Notes: a model not told the origin generated them from the letters alone. A stretch of 64,000 bases of DNA from Aplectana chamaeleonis (GCA_029168955.1 JAPDOI010000694.1:124001-188000); one strand, 5' to 3'; shown: positions 46,316 to 57,059, counted from the stretch's first letter. Numbers and translations: made by a program.

Positions 46316-46858
46316 ATTCAAGAGCTTCCTATTTTCCATTTCACACCGTCATGGCATGTTTTACACGGTAAAATCCAAAAAATTGAAAAAGTTGGGCTGA
46401 AAATTCGTTTTTTCTAGAATAAAGTCTGACAATTTTCATAAAAGTTCATACTTCTATATACCATTAGAATCCCCTCGTTAAGGGAAATCTAAAACTATCT
46501 TCAAAATTGATTTTGGACCACTCTGAAGCGAGTTATGACAAAGCGGCGCTTTGTGCGCGCAAAAAGCGCCGCAAAACGCCGTTTTTGCAGAAAATATGCG
46601 CGGTACTGTATACCAAAAAAAGATAGCATAAAGACCTTTATCGGATATTCCAATCCGCCAGCTCACGACATCATGCTTCCACGCAACGATATTGCAAGGG
46701 TGCACTCCATGACTCATGAGCCCTGCAAGCAGGCTCGGTATCCCTAGTATTCATTCAGGAGCCAACATGTCTGAGGTCCATACAGTTAAGCCAATCGACT
46801 TTGCTTTTAACACTTGCCGAGGAAACTATTATCTTCAACTTATCAATTCCGAAGCATG
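46316..46858. other. Spacer upstream of the SL1 sequence
   Basis: No gene recognised. If the SL1 sequence is an SL RNA gene, its promoter (proximal element about 40-60 bp upstream) would lie here; I cannot identify one. Confidence 0.35.
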
Positions 46859-46880
46859 GTTTAATTACCCAAGTTTGAGG
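46859..46880 (+). ncRNA. Exact SL1 spliced leader sequence (SL RNA 5' part, probably a relic)
   Basis: The 22 nt equal the conserved nematode SL1 leader without mismatch: GGTTTAATTACC followed directly by CAAGTTTGAG. The next bases are GTACATATTGAG, a GT splice donor plus partial resemblance to the known SL1 RNA continuation (about 10 of 15). No Sm site or 3' stem-loops follow; LINE reverse transcriptase sequence begins within 30 bp. SL1 RNA donates this leader to mRNAs by trans-splicing. This copy looks like the 5' end of an SL RNA joined to a LINE. Confidence 0.75.
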
Positions 46881-46904
46881 TACATATTGAGGTGTATAAG
46901 TAGA

Positions 46905-47300
46905 TGTGAAAATTACCGTCCAGTGAGCATTACTTCAAATATCTGCCGCCTGTTTGAGAAGCTGCTCAAGAAACACATAATGAATCACCTTGAAGGCAAT
47001 GCTATCATCACTCATGAGCAGCATGGTTTCGTGAAAGGCAGATCAACCGAAACGAATCTTCTAGAATTCCAAAAAGTTTCGATAGAAATTTCCAAAAAGA
47101 ATTCGATTTCCAAAAAGCCTTCGATAGTGTCAATCACAGGAAGTTAATCTATAAAATTCATCAGTTGAAGTTCCATCCAGTAGTGACTCAGTGGATCGCT
47201 AGCTATCTTCAAAACAGAACTTTCGAAGTGCGAGTTGGGAAAAGTCACTCAGAGATTTTTCGCATATCAAGCGGCGTTCCGCAAGGAGGGGTGTTGTCAC
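46905..47300 (+). pseudogene. Family B LINE, RT first part (split by hAT-type element)
   Basis: Encodes ENYRPVSITSNICRLFEKLL, EQHGFVKGRSTETNLLE, a FQKAFDSVNH-like catalytic region out of frame, FHPVVTQWIASYLQNRTFEV and GVPQGGVLSP. It is 5'-truncated, missing ORF1 and endonuclease. The sentence continues after the hAT-type element at 53670 in the same codon. A short local duplication (FQK..ISKK, 47070-47120) breaks the frame. Confidence 0.85.
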
Positions 47301-47449
47301 CAGGGATGTGCGGAAAAAATATTTTTGGAAACAGAAAACAGAAAATCTAGTTTGACAGAAAACAGAAAACAGAAAAAAATCTCCAAAAATGGGCAGAAAA
47401 CAGAAAACAGAAAATTTTCAAAAATCAATAAAGCGTGTTCAGCGTACAC

Positions 47450-48050
47450 TAAACGAAATTTTTCAAAACATTGAACTTTTTTTATACACTTTTTGAATGA
47501 TCTATGCTTCTTTCATTGAATTTTCTAAACCTTAGAGTTGGCTAGAGCAAAAAGTGTAGACGCTCAAGAATTGCAGATTATGAGTGCGATGAGATGACAA
47601 ATGTTCATCGAACCTTCCTTTCCCAGGCAATAAAAGCTCGATTATTTATTAGAAACTCAATACATATGTATGTCTGTACAAGGAGTACGTATTGAAGTCG
47701 GAGCGAGTTTTCCGTTCCTGAGTGTACATATTTTGACACTTATTGCGGGATAACTGGTGGTTTGAACACTGTACTACTCCTCAGAGCTAAAAGTCACGCC
47801 CGTACCGCGCGCTCGTGCCGTTAGAGTATAAATGACCTGACGTGCCGTTCGCTCCAACGTTGAGAGCCTCTCGTAGATCTGTGGCAGAATTATCATCTGC
47901 CTCATAGGCTCACCATCGAGTTCTTGGCGCTTAATCTTAACTGAATTCTGTGCCATCTGCGTTGCAGTGAATTAAAACACGTATATAGAGTTTTGCGCTC
48001 ATGGTACAGTTAGCCAACATTACCCCGCTCTACCAAAGCGGGTACGCTGA
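47450..48050. other. Unassigned interior of the hAT-type element
   Basis: No gene recognised. Confidence 0.35.
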
Positions 48051-48225
48051 GAGCGGGTATTCGTAGAGGCTTAATTCTGAGAGAAATGACCGCTGCGGCT
48101 CCGCGATAGTGCCGCCTTGGCGCGTGCAGGCACCGAAGCGGTACTATCGCGGAGCCATAGCGGGGACCCGACAGTACCGCTTCGGCTCCGCAATAACGCC
48201 GCAGCGGCTTCGGGAGAGTGTCTGA
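48050..48225. repeat. GC-rich palindromic segment
   Basis: Words such as GCGGCTCCGCGATAG and CTATCGCGGAGCC face each other around 48090-48165. Same vocabulary as 4560-4905 and 53030-53180. Confidence 0.5.
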
Positions 48226-48242
48226 TATGAAGCTCAGGCGAA

Positions 48243-48430
48243 AAAGTTGTCGAGAATTCGGCGAGAAGTTGTCCAGAATTTGTACGAAATCAGGACAACT
48301 TCTCGCCTAATTCTCGACAACTCGACTCATTCTCGACAACTTTTCGCCTAATTCTCGACAACTTTTCGCCTAATTCTCGACAACTCCTCGTCTTATTCTC
48401 GACAAATTTTAGTTTTATTCTCCACAGCAG
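48243..48430. repeat. Degenerate ATTCTCGACAACTTTTCGCC repeat
   Basis: Six or more loose copies spaced about 23-28 bp. A similar cluster is at 52550-52800, near the other end of the same element. Confidence 0.7.
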
Positions 48431-48659
48431 CTTTTCGCCTGATTTCTCCTCTCGAGAGTCCGTAACAAATAATTTAAAATAAAATAAGTGAATAAGAAAA
48501 AGAATATATATGAACACATGTATGTCTAAACAAACGGTTTGATTACGAAAAGAGGTATCTCACTATCTACATTTGTGGGACTTAAATGAATCAAAAGCGT
48601 CAGTTTTTTTTGATAACTTTGTAAGCACTAAATTCATCAGCAGTAATTATTCTCTCATT

Positions 48660-49250
48660 TTTAGACCTTGTAATTTTGTCGAACGATTTTTTTCCAAATT
48701 TCGTTCGTTCGATGTTTCATCGGACAATTTTTTTTCGAATTTCGTTCGTCCGAAATTTCGTCAAAAGAATTTCCTTCTCGATTTTCATTCGTTCGAGATC
48801 TGGTTTTCCGATTTTTTTTTGAAAAATCGTTGGACTTTGAACACGCTTCTCGAACCCTAGGTTACGCTGTTTCTTTATTCCTCGGGCCGAGTTGACGTGA
48901 GCGTGAGCGAACGCGACTTGAGTAGAAATTGAATACTTGTGGGGAACATTCATTCTCTGACCGAGCGTTGTAAATAAATCGTTGAGACCGGTTTCGAAAA
49001 AAAGATCCGAAACTTCTAAGGTGTATCGAAAAAATCCTAAACTTCGAACGAAATTCGAAAAGATCCAAAATTCCGAACGACTTTCGAAAAAAATCAAAAT
49101 TTCCATTAGATTCGAAATTCGTTCGTTCGACCTAGGAAATTTCGAAAAATTTTCGAGATTTGTTCGTTCGAATTTTTTTAATTTTTCGTTGTTTCGAACG
49201 ATGTTTTTTCTCAGTTTTCGTTTGTTCGACATTTTTCTTCGAAATTGTAC
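48660..49250. repeat. TTCG-rich simple-sequence region with mirrored halves
   Basis: Runs of TTCGTTCGTTCGA, TTTCGAA and AAATTTCG dominate on both strands in an approximately inverted arrangement. No coding motif. Confidence 0.5.
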
Positions 49251-50184
49251 AACTATAATGCTATTCAACATTCAAGGCCTGGCCATTTTCACACAGTATT
49301 CGACTTTCCTTGTTGAGGTGTACGCTACTTATATAAGCAAGAATGCGTTTTTGAAATTCGCGAATGTTTGAATTTTTCGAAAGAAGCCCTTCTCAAATTT
49401 TCGAATGAATGACTAAATCCGAGTAGGAATCCACAGTTTTTTTTCTCGAATAAATAAATAAATTTGTATACCCGTTATGAATTCGATTGGAATGAATATT
49501 CGGAAAATCTATCTAACACATCATAAATACTTTGAACTTTTTTTCAGGCTGAAGAATCAAGTGTAGTGACCCGAAAATGGTTTAAAATTCGAAAAATCAA
49601 ATCTTTCGGTGGGCGGACCCCAGGTAGCGGACGCCTCGTCAACGGTAACGGGTCAGCAGATCTCGAATGGTAAGTACCTGTGGTGGCGCCTGTTAATACT
49701 CTAGGATGTGAAGACTGGCCTCGCTCAAGTGCCAACACAAGGCTCGGGTCACACCTATCCATGCGGTGAAGGAGCAACTCAATTGGGATAGGACACTGTA
49801 CACCAATAGAAAGCCAAATAATTGATGCAAGGTTAAGAGGTTCATATTTAGGCCAGAACTGAATCACTTAAGATTTTTTCGATTGAATATTCCTAATTCT
49901 CAACGTCATTTTGATAATTCTAGAACAACTTTCACATCATTGCCTACCCTGCCCCTGAGCGGTCGTGTGGACTCAGCTCTCTTACTTGCTCGACTCGACT
50001 CGACTCGACTCATTCGACACACTCGACTGGTCTACTGGAATCGACCTTCCAAGTTTCTATATCTGGCATCCACGCTACATATCTGGCAAGGATCCTATCT
50101 ACATATCTGGCAAGGATCCTATCTACCCGCTATACTACGTGATTGCTGGCTCTTCGTCTCTTGTGTCGGTATTACTGATATATC
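49251..50184. other. Unassigned interior with short repeats
   Basis: Contains TCGAC microsatellite (about 49989-50013) and a 25-bp direct duplication ATATCTGGCAAGGATCCTAT (50076-50125). No gene recognised. Confidence 0.4.
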
Positions 50185-50379
50185 ATGTCGGCTAATGGTT
50201 TATGTGATGGACTCGATGGTGGTTGCTTATCGTCTAATGGTATAAATGGTGACTCGACTTCTTATGGTAACTCTGATGGATTAATGGATAATGATTTGGC
50301 TATTGCGGCGATCGACTTAGTCCGAGATGATATACCTGCACATGTGAAACCTTTTCAACCAAATGATTTGTTACTCTGA
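50185..50379 (+). CDS. Short ORF fused to the truncated LINE (hypothetical)
   Basis: From an ATG, 64 residues rich in Gly, Asp, Ser and Asn (MSANGLCDGLDGGCLSSNG; IAAIDLVRDDIP), ending at the LINE start. It could be an exon remnant or part of a host or hAT gene. No family recognised. Confidence 0.25.
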   Translation: MSANGLCDGLDGGCLSSNGINGDSTSYGNSDGLMDNDLAIAAIDLVRDDIPAHVKPFQPNDLLL

Positions 50380-51790
50380 CGTGCCACTCAGATGGAAACA
50401 TTCTTTTGTAACACCTCTATTAAAAAAGGAACCTGCTTCCTCTGTTGATAACTATAGACCTGTAAGCATTACATCACAGCTCTGTAGAATATTTGAAAAG
50501 GGACTTAAGAAGCATATAATAAGCCACCTTGAAGAAAATTCGATTATTCCAGCTAATCAGCATGGGTTCGTCCTTGGGAAATCAGTAGACAAATCTACTT
50601 GAAAGTATAAATGACTGGACGGAATATCTGGATACGAAAAAATGCTGTGATGTGGTGTATTTCGACTTTTCAAAGGCCTTTGATCGAGTGGATCACTCTA
50701 AACTTCTTTACAAAATCACAAAACTTAAATTTCATCCGTTGATCATTAAGTGGCTTGAGAACTACCTCACTGGAAGGACTTTCCAAGTAAAAATAAATTC
50801 TACATTTTCATCAGTCAAATCAGTCAAGAGCGGTGTACCTCAGGGAGGGGTATTGTCTCCTATTTTGTTCGCTATATACACCTCAGAACTTCCCGGGCTT
50901 CTTGAGGATTGTGGTGTGGTGTGTAAACAGTTTGCTGACGATATCAAGATTTACAGGAAAGTTGTTAACAATGAGGATCAGATTATGATTGCAGATGCCC
51001 TGGAGAAAATTCTCGAATGGTCTCACAAATGGAAACTGCCACTGTCTCCGGAAAAGACAGTTTTAATGAGAATAGGATTGTCCAACTTGCCATGCACCTA
51101 CAATACTGATGGTCATGTTCTTACTTCCGTGTCCTCTATTAGGGATTTGGGCTTTCACTATAATAACAAACATGATTTTTCTGATCATTTTGAATTCTTG
51201 TGCAAAAGGCTTCCTCGAAGACTTATATTATTTTCAAGGCGTTATCTGTAAGGAACAAGAATGTGCTGTTAAAAGCTTACAAGGCATACGTCAGGCCCAT
51301 TTCAGAGAGCGGAACATCGGTTTTCTCCCCGCGAAAACGAAAGGATATTTTGCAACTGTAAAAAGCTCAAAATAACTTCACACGTAGAATATATATTAGA
51401 TCGAAAATCTTGCCGCACAACAGAATACCTAACGCAGAGACCAGGAATAGAGAGCTAAAACTCTATTCCTTGGAATCTCGCCGACAGCTCAACGAAGCCT
51501 GCACGGTTTTCAAAATACTGGCTGGCGTTGTGAGAACAAAAATTTCAAAATTCTTTAAGCTAAATCCCTCTAGGACCAGGGGAAGCACACTGAAAATCTC
51601 ATATGCAGCTCCAAAAGGCAACACGAGATCCTTTTCATTCACTTGCAGGGCAGGATCCATCTTCACTTCTCTTAACCTTGATATCACACCGTTCCCTATT
51701 CCATCTGTTCTGTCCAAATTCAAACGCTTTGCCGGGAAGAAGCTATTGAGCTTCTAGAAGTGTGATCGCCATGTGTACTCGATTTTTCTA
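50370..51790 (+). pseudogene. Family B LINE, 5'-truncated RT and C-terminus, inside the hAT-type element
   Basis: DVPLRWKHSFVTPLLKKEP, NYRPVSITSQLCRIFEKGL, VYFDFSKAFDRVDHSKLL (catalytic Asp), GVPQGGVLSPILF, CKQFADDIKIYRKV (FADD, residues 94-97 of the 50652-51251 frame), KLPLSPEKTVLM, then frameshifts and the C-terminal SFTCRAGSIF and LSKFKRFAGKKLLSF. It is one of the best preserved palms in the window. It shares about the same truncation point style as 46905, but is a separate copy. Confidence 0.85.
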
Positions 51791-51804
51791 TTGCGTGTGC
51801 CTTA

Positions 51805-52292
51805 AAGGCAGTGTTCACGATGAAAAAAGTTTTCAAAATTCCACTAGGATTGGGTAGTGGAGGGACACTCTGTAACGCTAACGTCGAAAGAACGCATGAA
51901 AACGAGCCAGGAAGAGCCCCGAAAGAGCCCGAAGTTGCAAGTTCGAGCGCATTGAAAACCCCAAAAGCGCATCACACGCCCACCGACGTGAACAAATGAA
52001 TGCTCGAGATCGTGAGATGAGCGATGATTTTCAATCATTAGCCCCGTTCTTCCCTTCATTCTCAGCTTCTCTCTTTACTCAGGTCAGCTCGCATAGATCG
52101 GCTGCAAAAGACGGAAGTTACAAGCCTCGGACAACTCGTCCACCATGTTTCCATAGCTCAATCTTTGAGGGACAATACCTGCGTTCACAGAAGGTCTTGT
52201 ATGATTTCAGAGACACCATTGGAATCAGCATGGGGCCGTTTTCAAGATAGGCGAAAAAACAGAAAAACGATTTTCATCGTGAACACTGCCTT
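51805..52292. mobile_element. MITE, AAGGCAGTGTTCACGAT termini, TA target duplication
   Basis: Ends AAGGCAGTGTTCACGATGAA and its complement, flanked by TA at 51803-51804 and 52293-52294; 488 bp. No transposase. A lone matching end is at 63515. Confidence 0.8.
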
Positions 52293-52549
52293 TAAGCAAC
52301 GTATTTAATAAATCAATAAAACATTTTGAATAATGATATTTAAAATCTCATTTTCCAGTAACGAATCCTAAAAAGAAAGTTCAGTACTTGGAATCGCGAA
52401 AACTCTGAAATTTAGTTACTTCAATTTACAATCTTCCGGTAAAACCGATATGTCAAAACTCGAAAACATGGAAAATCCCATAGAAATGTGATGTTCAAGA
52501 GTTCGGTGGAATAAATTATAAACGATAACCAGCTTGCTCAAGTTCGATG

Positions 52550-52800
52550 TGTCCTGAATTCTCGACAACTTTTTGACACATTCTCGTTTCGGAGAAAAGT
52601 TGTCCAGAATTCTCACGGAATTCTCATCAACTATGTCCTTCTCCTGAGTTCTCGACAACTTTTCCAGAATTCTGGACAACTCCGAAATTCTCGACAACTT
52701 CCCCGTCTGCCAGAATTCTCGACAACTTCTCTCCACTTTCTGAATAACTTCTCGATTCTCGACCGATTCTCGACAACTTCTCGATATATTCTGGACAACT
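52550..52800. repeat. Degenerate TTCTCGACAACTT repeat, second cluster
   Basis: About ten loose copies of GAATTCTCGACAACTT. Counterpart of 48243-48430. Confidence 0.7.
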
Positions 52801-52879
52801 AGTTTTACCTGAGGAAGTTATTAAAGACTTATAAGACAACTAGAGGGGGTCTAGTTGCAATAAAAAAATTCGCACCTGC

Positions 52880-53230
52880 GGTCGCTACGTCCTTTGTCTG
52901 ATAAGGACAGAGGTTACCGCCGCTTTTGCGCACAAGGAAACACGGAATGCACCTCAAACTTGGGTATATTGAACCGGCGACAATTTCGTTTCACCACACA
53001 GGACAGTGCATCGTACTCCACGCGGGTTCGCTGCTGCATCCTCGCGGAGCCGGCGCGGTTCTGACGCGGAGCTGCTGCGGTACTATCGCCGCGATGTCGA
53101 GGCTCAAGGCACGGCAGCAGAAACGTCTGATCACGGAGCCGCTGCGGCACTATCGCGGAACTATCGCGGCACAGTCGAGAATCGGGGTTCTTCGCCGGTA
53201 CTGACACGGCACATTTTTTCAGAGGAATGG
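52880..53230 (-). repeat. GC-rich dispersed module, copy 2, with SL1-like stretch
   Basis: Inverted relative to 4558-4905 and similar along its length (CCACACAGGAC, GCGGAGCC, TACTATCGC). On the - strand 52953-52975 reads GGTTCAATATACC then CAAGTTTGAG: SL1 with one substitution and one inserted base, followed by GGTGCATT. Confidence 0.55.
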
Positions 53231-53299
53231 GCTTCGTGCTTATTTAGTGGGTTGCGGGGGCCAGCCGACTTCCCAATGAGTGCCTTCATCTCCCTACAT

Positions 53300-53419
53300 A
53301 ATTCTGTTCCAAATTGAAGGATCTCGGAGGGTTGGTTGGTTTGGTTCACCTCGGCGAGGATCGAACCCGACCGTGTACAGCGAACAGCACCGTTTCCTCC
53401 CACCACGCCACACATGCCC
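53300..53419 (-). repeat. Candidate tRNA-derived SINE head
   Basis: On the - strand a GGGCATGTG start is followed by an A-box-like TGGCGTGGTGG (53400-53410) and, 32 nt later, a B-box GGTTCGATCC (53358-53367), the order and spacing of an internal RNA polymerase III promoter. The sequence does not fold as a complete tRNA. The downstream limit is uncertain. Confidence 0.45.
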
Positions 53420-53669
53420 TAATGGACAATCACTACAGCGAGATAAAAGTGTCTAGCGTGGTACAACTGAGCCTGGGTGAGGTACACCCTCACCCTATCG
53501 GCTTAGCTTCGAAAAATCCAAAAAAAATCCTGCTGCAAATCGCGGTACACGTTTTTTCTGTTTTCTGTCCAATTTTGCCTATTTTTACAGAAAACAGAGA
53601 ACAGGAAAAATAGTGAAAAAATGGACAGAAAGCAGAAAACAGAAAATTCCGCACATCCCTGGTTGTCAC

Positions 53670-54706
53670 CTCTTCTGTTTACTATCTATATATCTGAGCT
53701 CCCATCGCAACTACAAATAGATGGGGTGAAGTGCAAGACATATGCGGATGATGTCAAGATCTACCGAAAAGTTACATCTACTGACGACGCCTCTAAGCTG
53801 CAACGATCAATTGATCAAATGATTGTCTGGTGTAAGGAATGGCAGCTAAAACTGTCTCCCTCGAAGAGTCTTCATATGCACATTGGTAATTCTAACGACA
53901 ATTTTGTATACAACATACAAGGATCAGAAATTGCAGGCACTGATAAAGTGAGGGATCTAGGATATCTTTACAATAGTAAGCTTGATTTCTTGAATCACAT
54001 CACAAATATATCAAAAAATGCTATGGGACGGACTTTCCAAATCTTCAAAGGTTTAGCCTCTCAAAACGAGCAAGTACTGCTTCTGGCTTATACTACTTAT
54101 GTGAGACCTATTGTGGAATCGGGCACATCTGGTTTCAACCCAACGAGCAAGAAGTTTACGGCTGTCCTCGAAAAAAGTTCAGAATAACTACACGCGGAAA
54201 CTTTTCGTCAGATGTGGTATATCACAATACTCTAGTACACCTAATGCAACTAGGGAGAAATGAGCTACTTGGCCTCTACTCCTTGGCATCTCGGCGGGAA
54301 CTTTTGATGTATGCATGGTGCACAAGATTCTCAATGGCTTCAAAGTTAGGGTGAGAGCTGATGAGTTTTTTAAGAGGATTTCTTCAATCGCTCGTGGTGG
54401 AAGAAACAGAAATAACTTTTGCTCGAGCCAAAACTTCCTTGCGTTCGAACTTCTTTACAAACCGTGCTGGGTCCACCTACCTCAAATTGACAAAGTCGCA
54501 GACGTTCACGCTATCACTACAAATTTTCAAGCGAAGCTTGGCTGTGAAACTACTTAAGCCGTAGTGTTTCCTTCAGAATCAGAACATTGCATCTGGAATT
54601 TTCTGAGCACTGCTATTCGCCTATGTTACTGTGTACATTATTATTGTGTTTTCTCTTTACCACGTGTGCCTTATGCAACGTAATAAACATAAACATAAAC
54701 ATAAAC
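53670..54706 (+). pseudogene. Family B LINE, RT second part, C-terminus and tail
   Basis: Resumes LLFTIYISELPSQLQ, CKTYADDVKIYRKV (catalytic YADD), QLKLSPSKSLHMHIG, DKVRDLGYLYNSKLDF, LLLAYTTYVRPIVESG; frame breaks near 54185; C-terminal remnants to 54557; tail CGTAATAAACATAAACATAA ending at about 54706. With 46905-47300 it forms one RT, interrupted by the hAT-type element. Confidence 0.85.
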
Positions 54707-54731
54707 ATATCGTACGGTCGAGCATCCTGAC

Positions 54732-55483
54732 ATGCAAGCCAATCAGAGAGCCGAGATTGCGCTGATGATTGAGGAGACTGTGAAGGAGGCGATGACTGGT
54801 GTGATGACGCAGTTGGTCAAGTCTATGGCAGACGCCCTACAGCCTCTGATTCAATCGATAACTGATGCTGTTGGTGAGCTGGTTAAGATGAGAGGAGTGA
54901 CGTCACCCGCCCCTGCCGCCGGTGACGCGAGTCAGCGAGCCGTTCCGGCGGCTAAGCCGCAGGTGATTGATTCTCAAGTGGTTATTATGGGACTGTTTGA
55001 AGAGTGCGACCGCCGGCCCACAGCCGTAGGGAGGCTGATCAAAAGACCGTGATGGCCTTGCTGGACCATCTACAGGTCGACGCCATCCCCACGACTGTGT
55101 ACCGTCAGGGGATTTTCGATAAGGCGAAGAAGCGTCCGGTGAAGGTTGCCTTCGGCAACAATCACGACGCAGTTCAACTCCTACGCTGCAGTCATCAGCT
55201 AAAACGATCTAGTGATTGGGAAGATGATTATGTGCGTCCTTCGTACAGTTCCGAATGCGAGCGAAGCTCCGCGAAGCGTCGCAAGTTGGACGAGAGTGCT
55301 GTGATTTACAAAGGGAAGGTGATGAGCAGAGGCGAGATTCCAAAAAAGGGAGCGTCGAGCTCGCCTGCGGGGGACGAGACCGCCTCGTCGCAGGTCTCCC
55401 CCCCCCTCGGGCGTCTCAGCCTCCCACTCGCTACTCCCCATCACAGTGAGTGTGAACGAGTCGACCTCAGTGGCGGAAGGTAG
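54732..55483 (+). pseudogene. LINE ORF1
   Basis: An amphipathic N-terminal helix (EIALMIEETVKEAMTGVMT) likely forms a coiled coil. Then VVIMGLFEE, a frameshift near 55040, TVMALLDHLQVDAIPTTVYR, KKRPVKVAFG and a basic tail follow. The layout is that of LINE ORF1 chaperones. ORF1 overlaps the ORF2 frame near 55430-55490; ORF2 has no ATG there. Confidence 0.7.
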
Positions 55484-56400
55484 CTTGAACTGTATATATT
55501 TCAATGCCCGATCCATTAGAATTAAGTTAGCCTCTTTGAACTCACTCCTCAATTACTCATCTCCCGATATAGTCATTATCACCGAAAACCTGGCTCACTG
55601 AGGACGACCCGGACTCGCTCATATCATTAGATGGCTGTTACGCGGTATATAGATGTGATCGAATAGCGGGCTTTACTGGTGGTGGTGTCACAATTGTTGT
55701 AAAGAATACAATTAGGGTTGCAGAGTTCATGCAAAAATCTTTTAGCTTCTGCTGTGAACTTCTGTTTCTTGATGTTGTATTTGAGCTTGGCTCCTGTTTC
55801 CGCTTGATTGCAGCTTACCGACGGCCAGCAACGAGTAGTGAGGAATCTCTCGAATTGTTAGAGACTGTAGCTGACTGGTGTACGGTGCAATCCCCCTCTA
55901 TAGTCGTTGGTGATTTCAATTATGCGTTGTCTTGTGGCGACTCCGGTGTGCGATTTAGTACTTCAATTGAGCATTTTCTTGCCATTTCTGGCCTATCATA
56001 TCTGAATTATGAGCCTACTCATGGGCAAAATGTGCTCGATCTGCTGCTATGTAATGACCTCACATTGATTACTGATTGGGAGATCCAGCCAAATTTCTCT
56101 ATAGGCGACCACTGTAGCATAGCCTTTGAAATCGCATGTCAACCTGATGTTCCCAAAACAGCTCGTAATTCCGATTTTCGCAGAGCCAATTGGGACCAAG
56201 TAAATCTCTGGTTGATAGGAACAAACTGGGATGAACTATTTTGCACGTGCCGCAATATAAACGAGGTGTATGAAGCTTTTCTTTCCTTTGTCCACCTTGT
56301 AATAGAGAAATGTGTTCCACTTCGGAAACATGGTCCTAAGACCAAAAACTTCCACCGCACCTGCAACGCTTGGCCGCTAAAAAGCACTTCCTCTGGCGTG
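55480..56400 (+). pseudogene. LINE ORF2 endonuclease
   Basis: SLNCIYFNARSIRIKL (catalytic Asn), then ITE-TWLTED broken by one extra A near 55585 (catalytic Glu), GGGVTIVVKN, LIAAYRRP, IVVGDFNYAL (catalytic Asp/Asn), NVLDLLLCN and IGDHCSIAF (Asp/His) are visible. Only the single-base insertion and a frameshift near 56380 disturb an otherwise complete domain. Confidence 0.85.
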
Positions 56401-56642
56401 ACCGCTTTCAGCCTGGTGGGCGCGTTGCCTTCAGCAAATGTGCCAGGGATTTCGAAAAAGAATGCAAACGATTTGCCAAGAACCGCGAAAAACGCCTTAT
56501 TTGCTCGGGAAATCGAAAAAACTTCTTCAAGTACATGAATGCAAAAATGAAAACGAGTAAGGGGATCACATCTCTAAAAGATGAAGAGGGCGAAGTCATT
56601 ATCGATGATCAGCAAAAATGCGAAATGTTCGCGGAATCCTTA
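56370..56642 (+). pseudogene. LINE ORF2 linker before RT
   Basis: Charged helices (KHFLWRDRF, DFEKECKRF) and KNFFKYMNAKMK, LKDEEGEVIID, CEMFAESL, the conserved stretch that precedes the palm. The reading continues at 59070 as SKVLTHDDGATPLF after the insertion. Confidence 0.75.
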
Positions 56643-56675
56643 TCCTTATACTTAAAGTAAGTTATGTCCCGATGT

Positions 56676-56786
56676 TTGTATGTATGTATGTATGTATGTA
56701 TGTATGTATGTATGGCATGTATGTATGTATGTATGTATGTATGTATGTATGTATGTATGTATGTGTGTGTGTGTGTGTGTGTGTGT
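56676..56786. repeat. GTAT / GT microsatellite
   Basis: Runs of GTAT (to about 56762) followed by GT (to about 56786). The counterpart in copy 1 is 46243-46283. Confidence 0.9.
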
Positions 56787-57059
56787 AATTGCGTTTTCCC
56801 GCGGATCTCCGGAATGGCCGATCAAAACAGGGATGAAATGGTACCAACATTCGGGTAGGTGGGACACTCATCGATTATCAAAAAATCAGCCTGAATCTCC
56901 AATTCCGCGCCTCCGGGGCAACCGAGTTTGTCCGTGGAGCGCACTTTTGGCCTTGGGTCATGAAAACTTCTGTTAGTCGTCTAGCGCTAGAAAGGCTAAG
57001 CTCTAATCAAGGCGACAGGTATTTAGTAATGGCGCCGTTCCAGAACCGCCAGGGTTTGA

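Larger units (their letters stand above)
47301..53661. mobile_element. hAT-type element, 6.36 kb composite with exact 8-bp target duplication
   Basis: Termini CAGGGATGTGCGGAA are inverted at both ends. GTTGTCAC is duplicated exactly at 47293-47300 and 53662-53669. Removing the element plus one copy restores the LINE frame VLSP-LLF. Both ends have subterminal CAGAAAACAGAAAA repeats (47335-47420, 53585-53645). No transposase is recognised. The cargo is a LINE (50370-51790), a MITE (51805-52292), degenerate repeats, a GC-rich module and a tRNA-like segment. Confidence 0.85.

Noticed and set aside
46859..46880. Calling a functional SL RNA gene
   Set aside because: No Sm site or 3' stems after the leader; LINE sequence follows within 30 bp.
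53341..53419. A complete tRNA gene
   Set aside because: Box A and B words are present but a full cloverleaf with anticodon and acceptor pairing could not be drawn.
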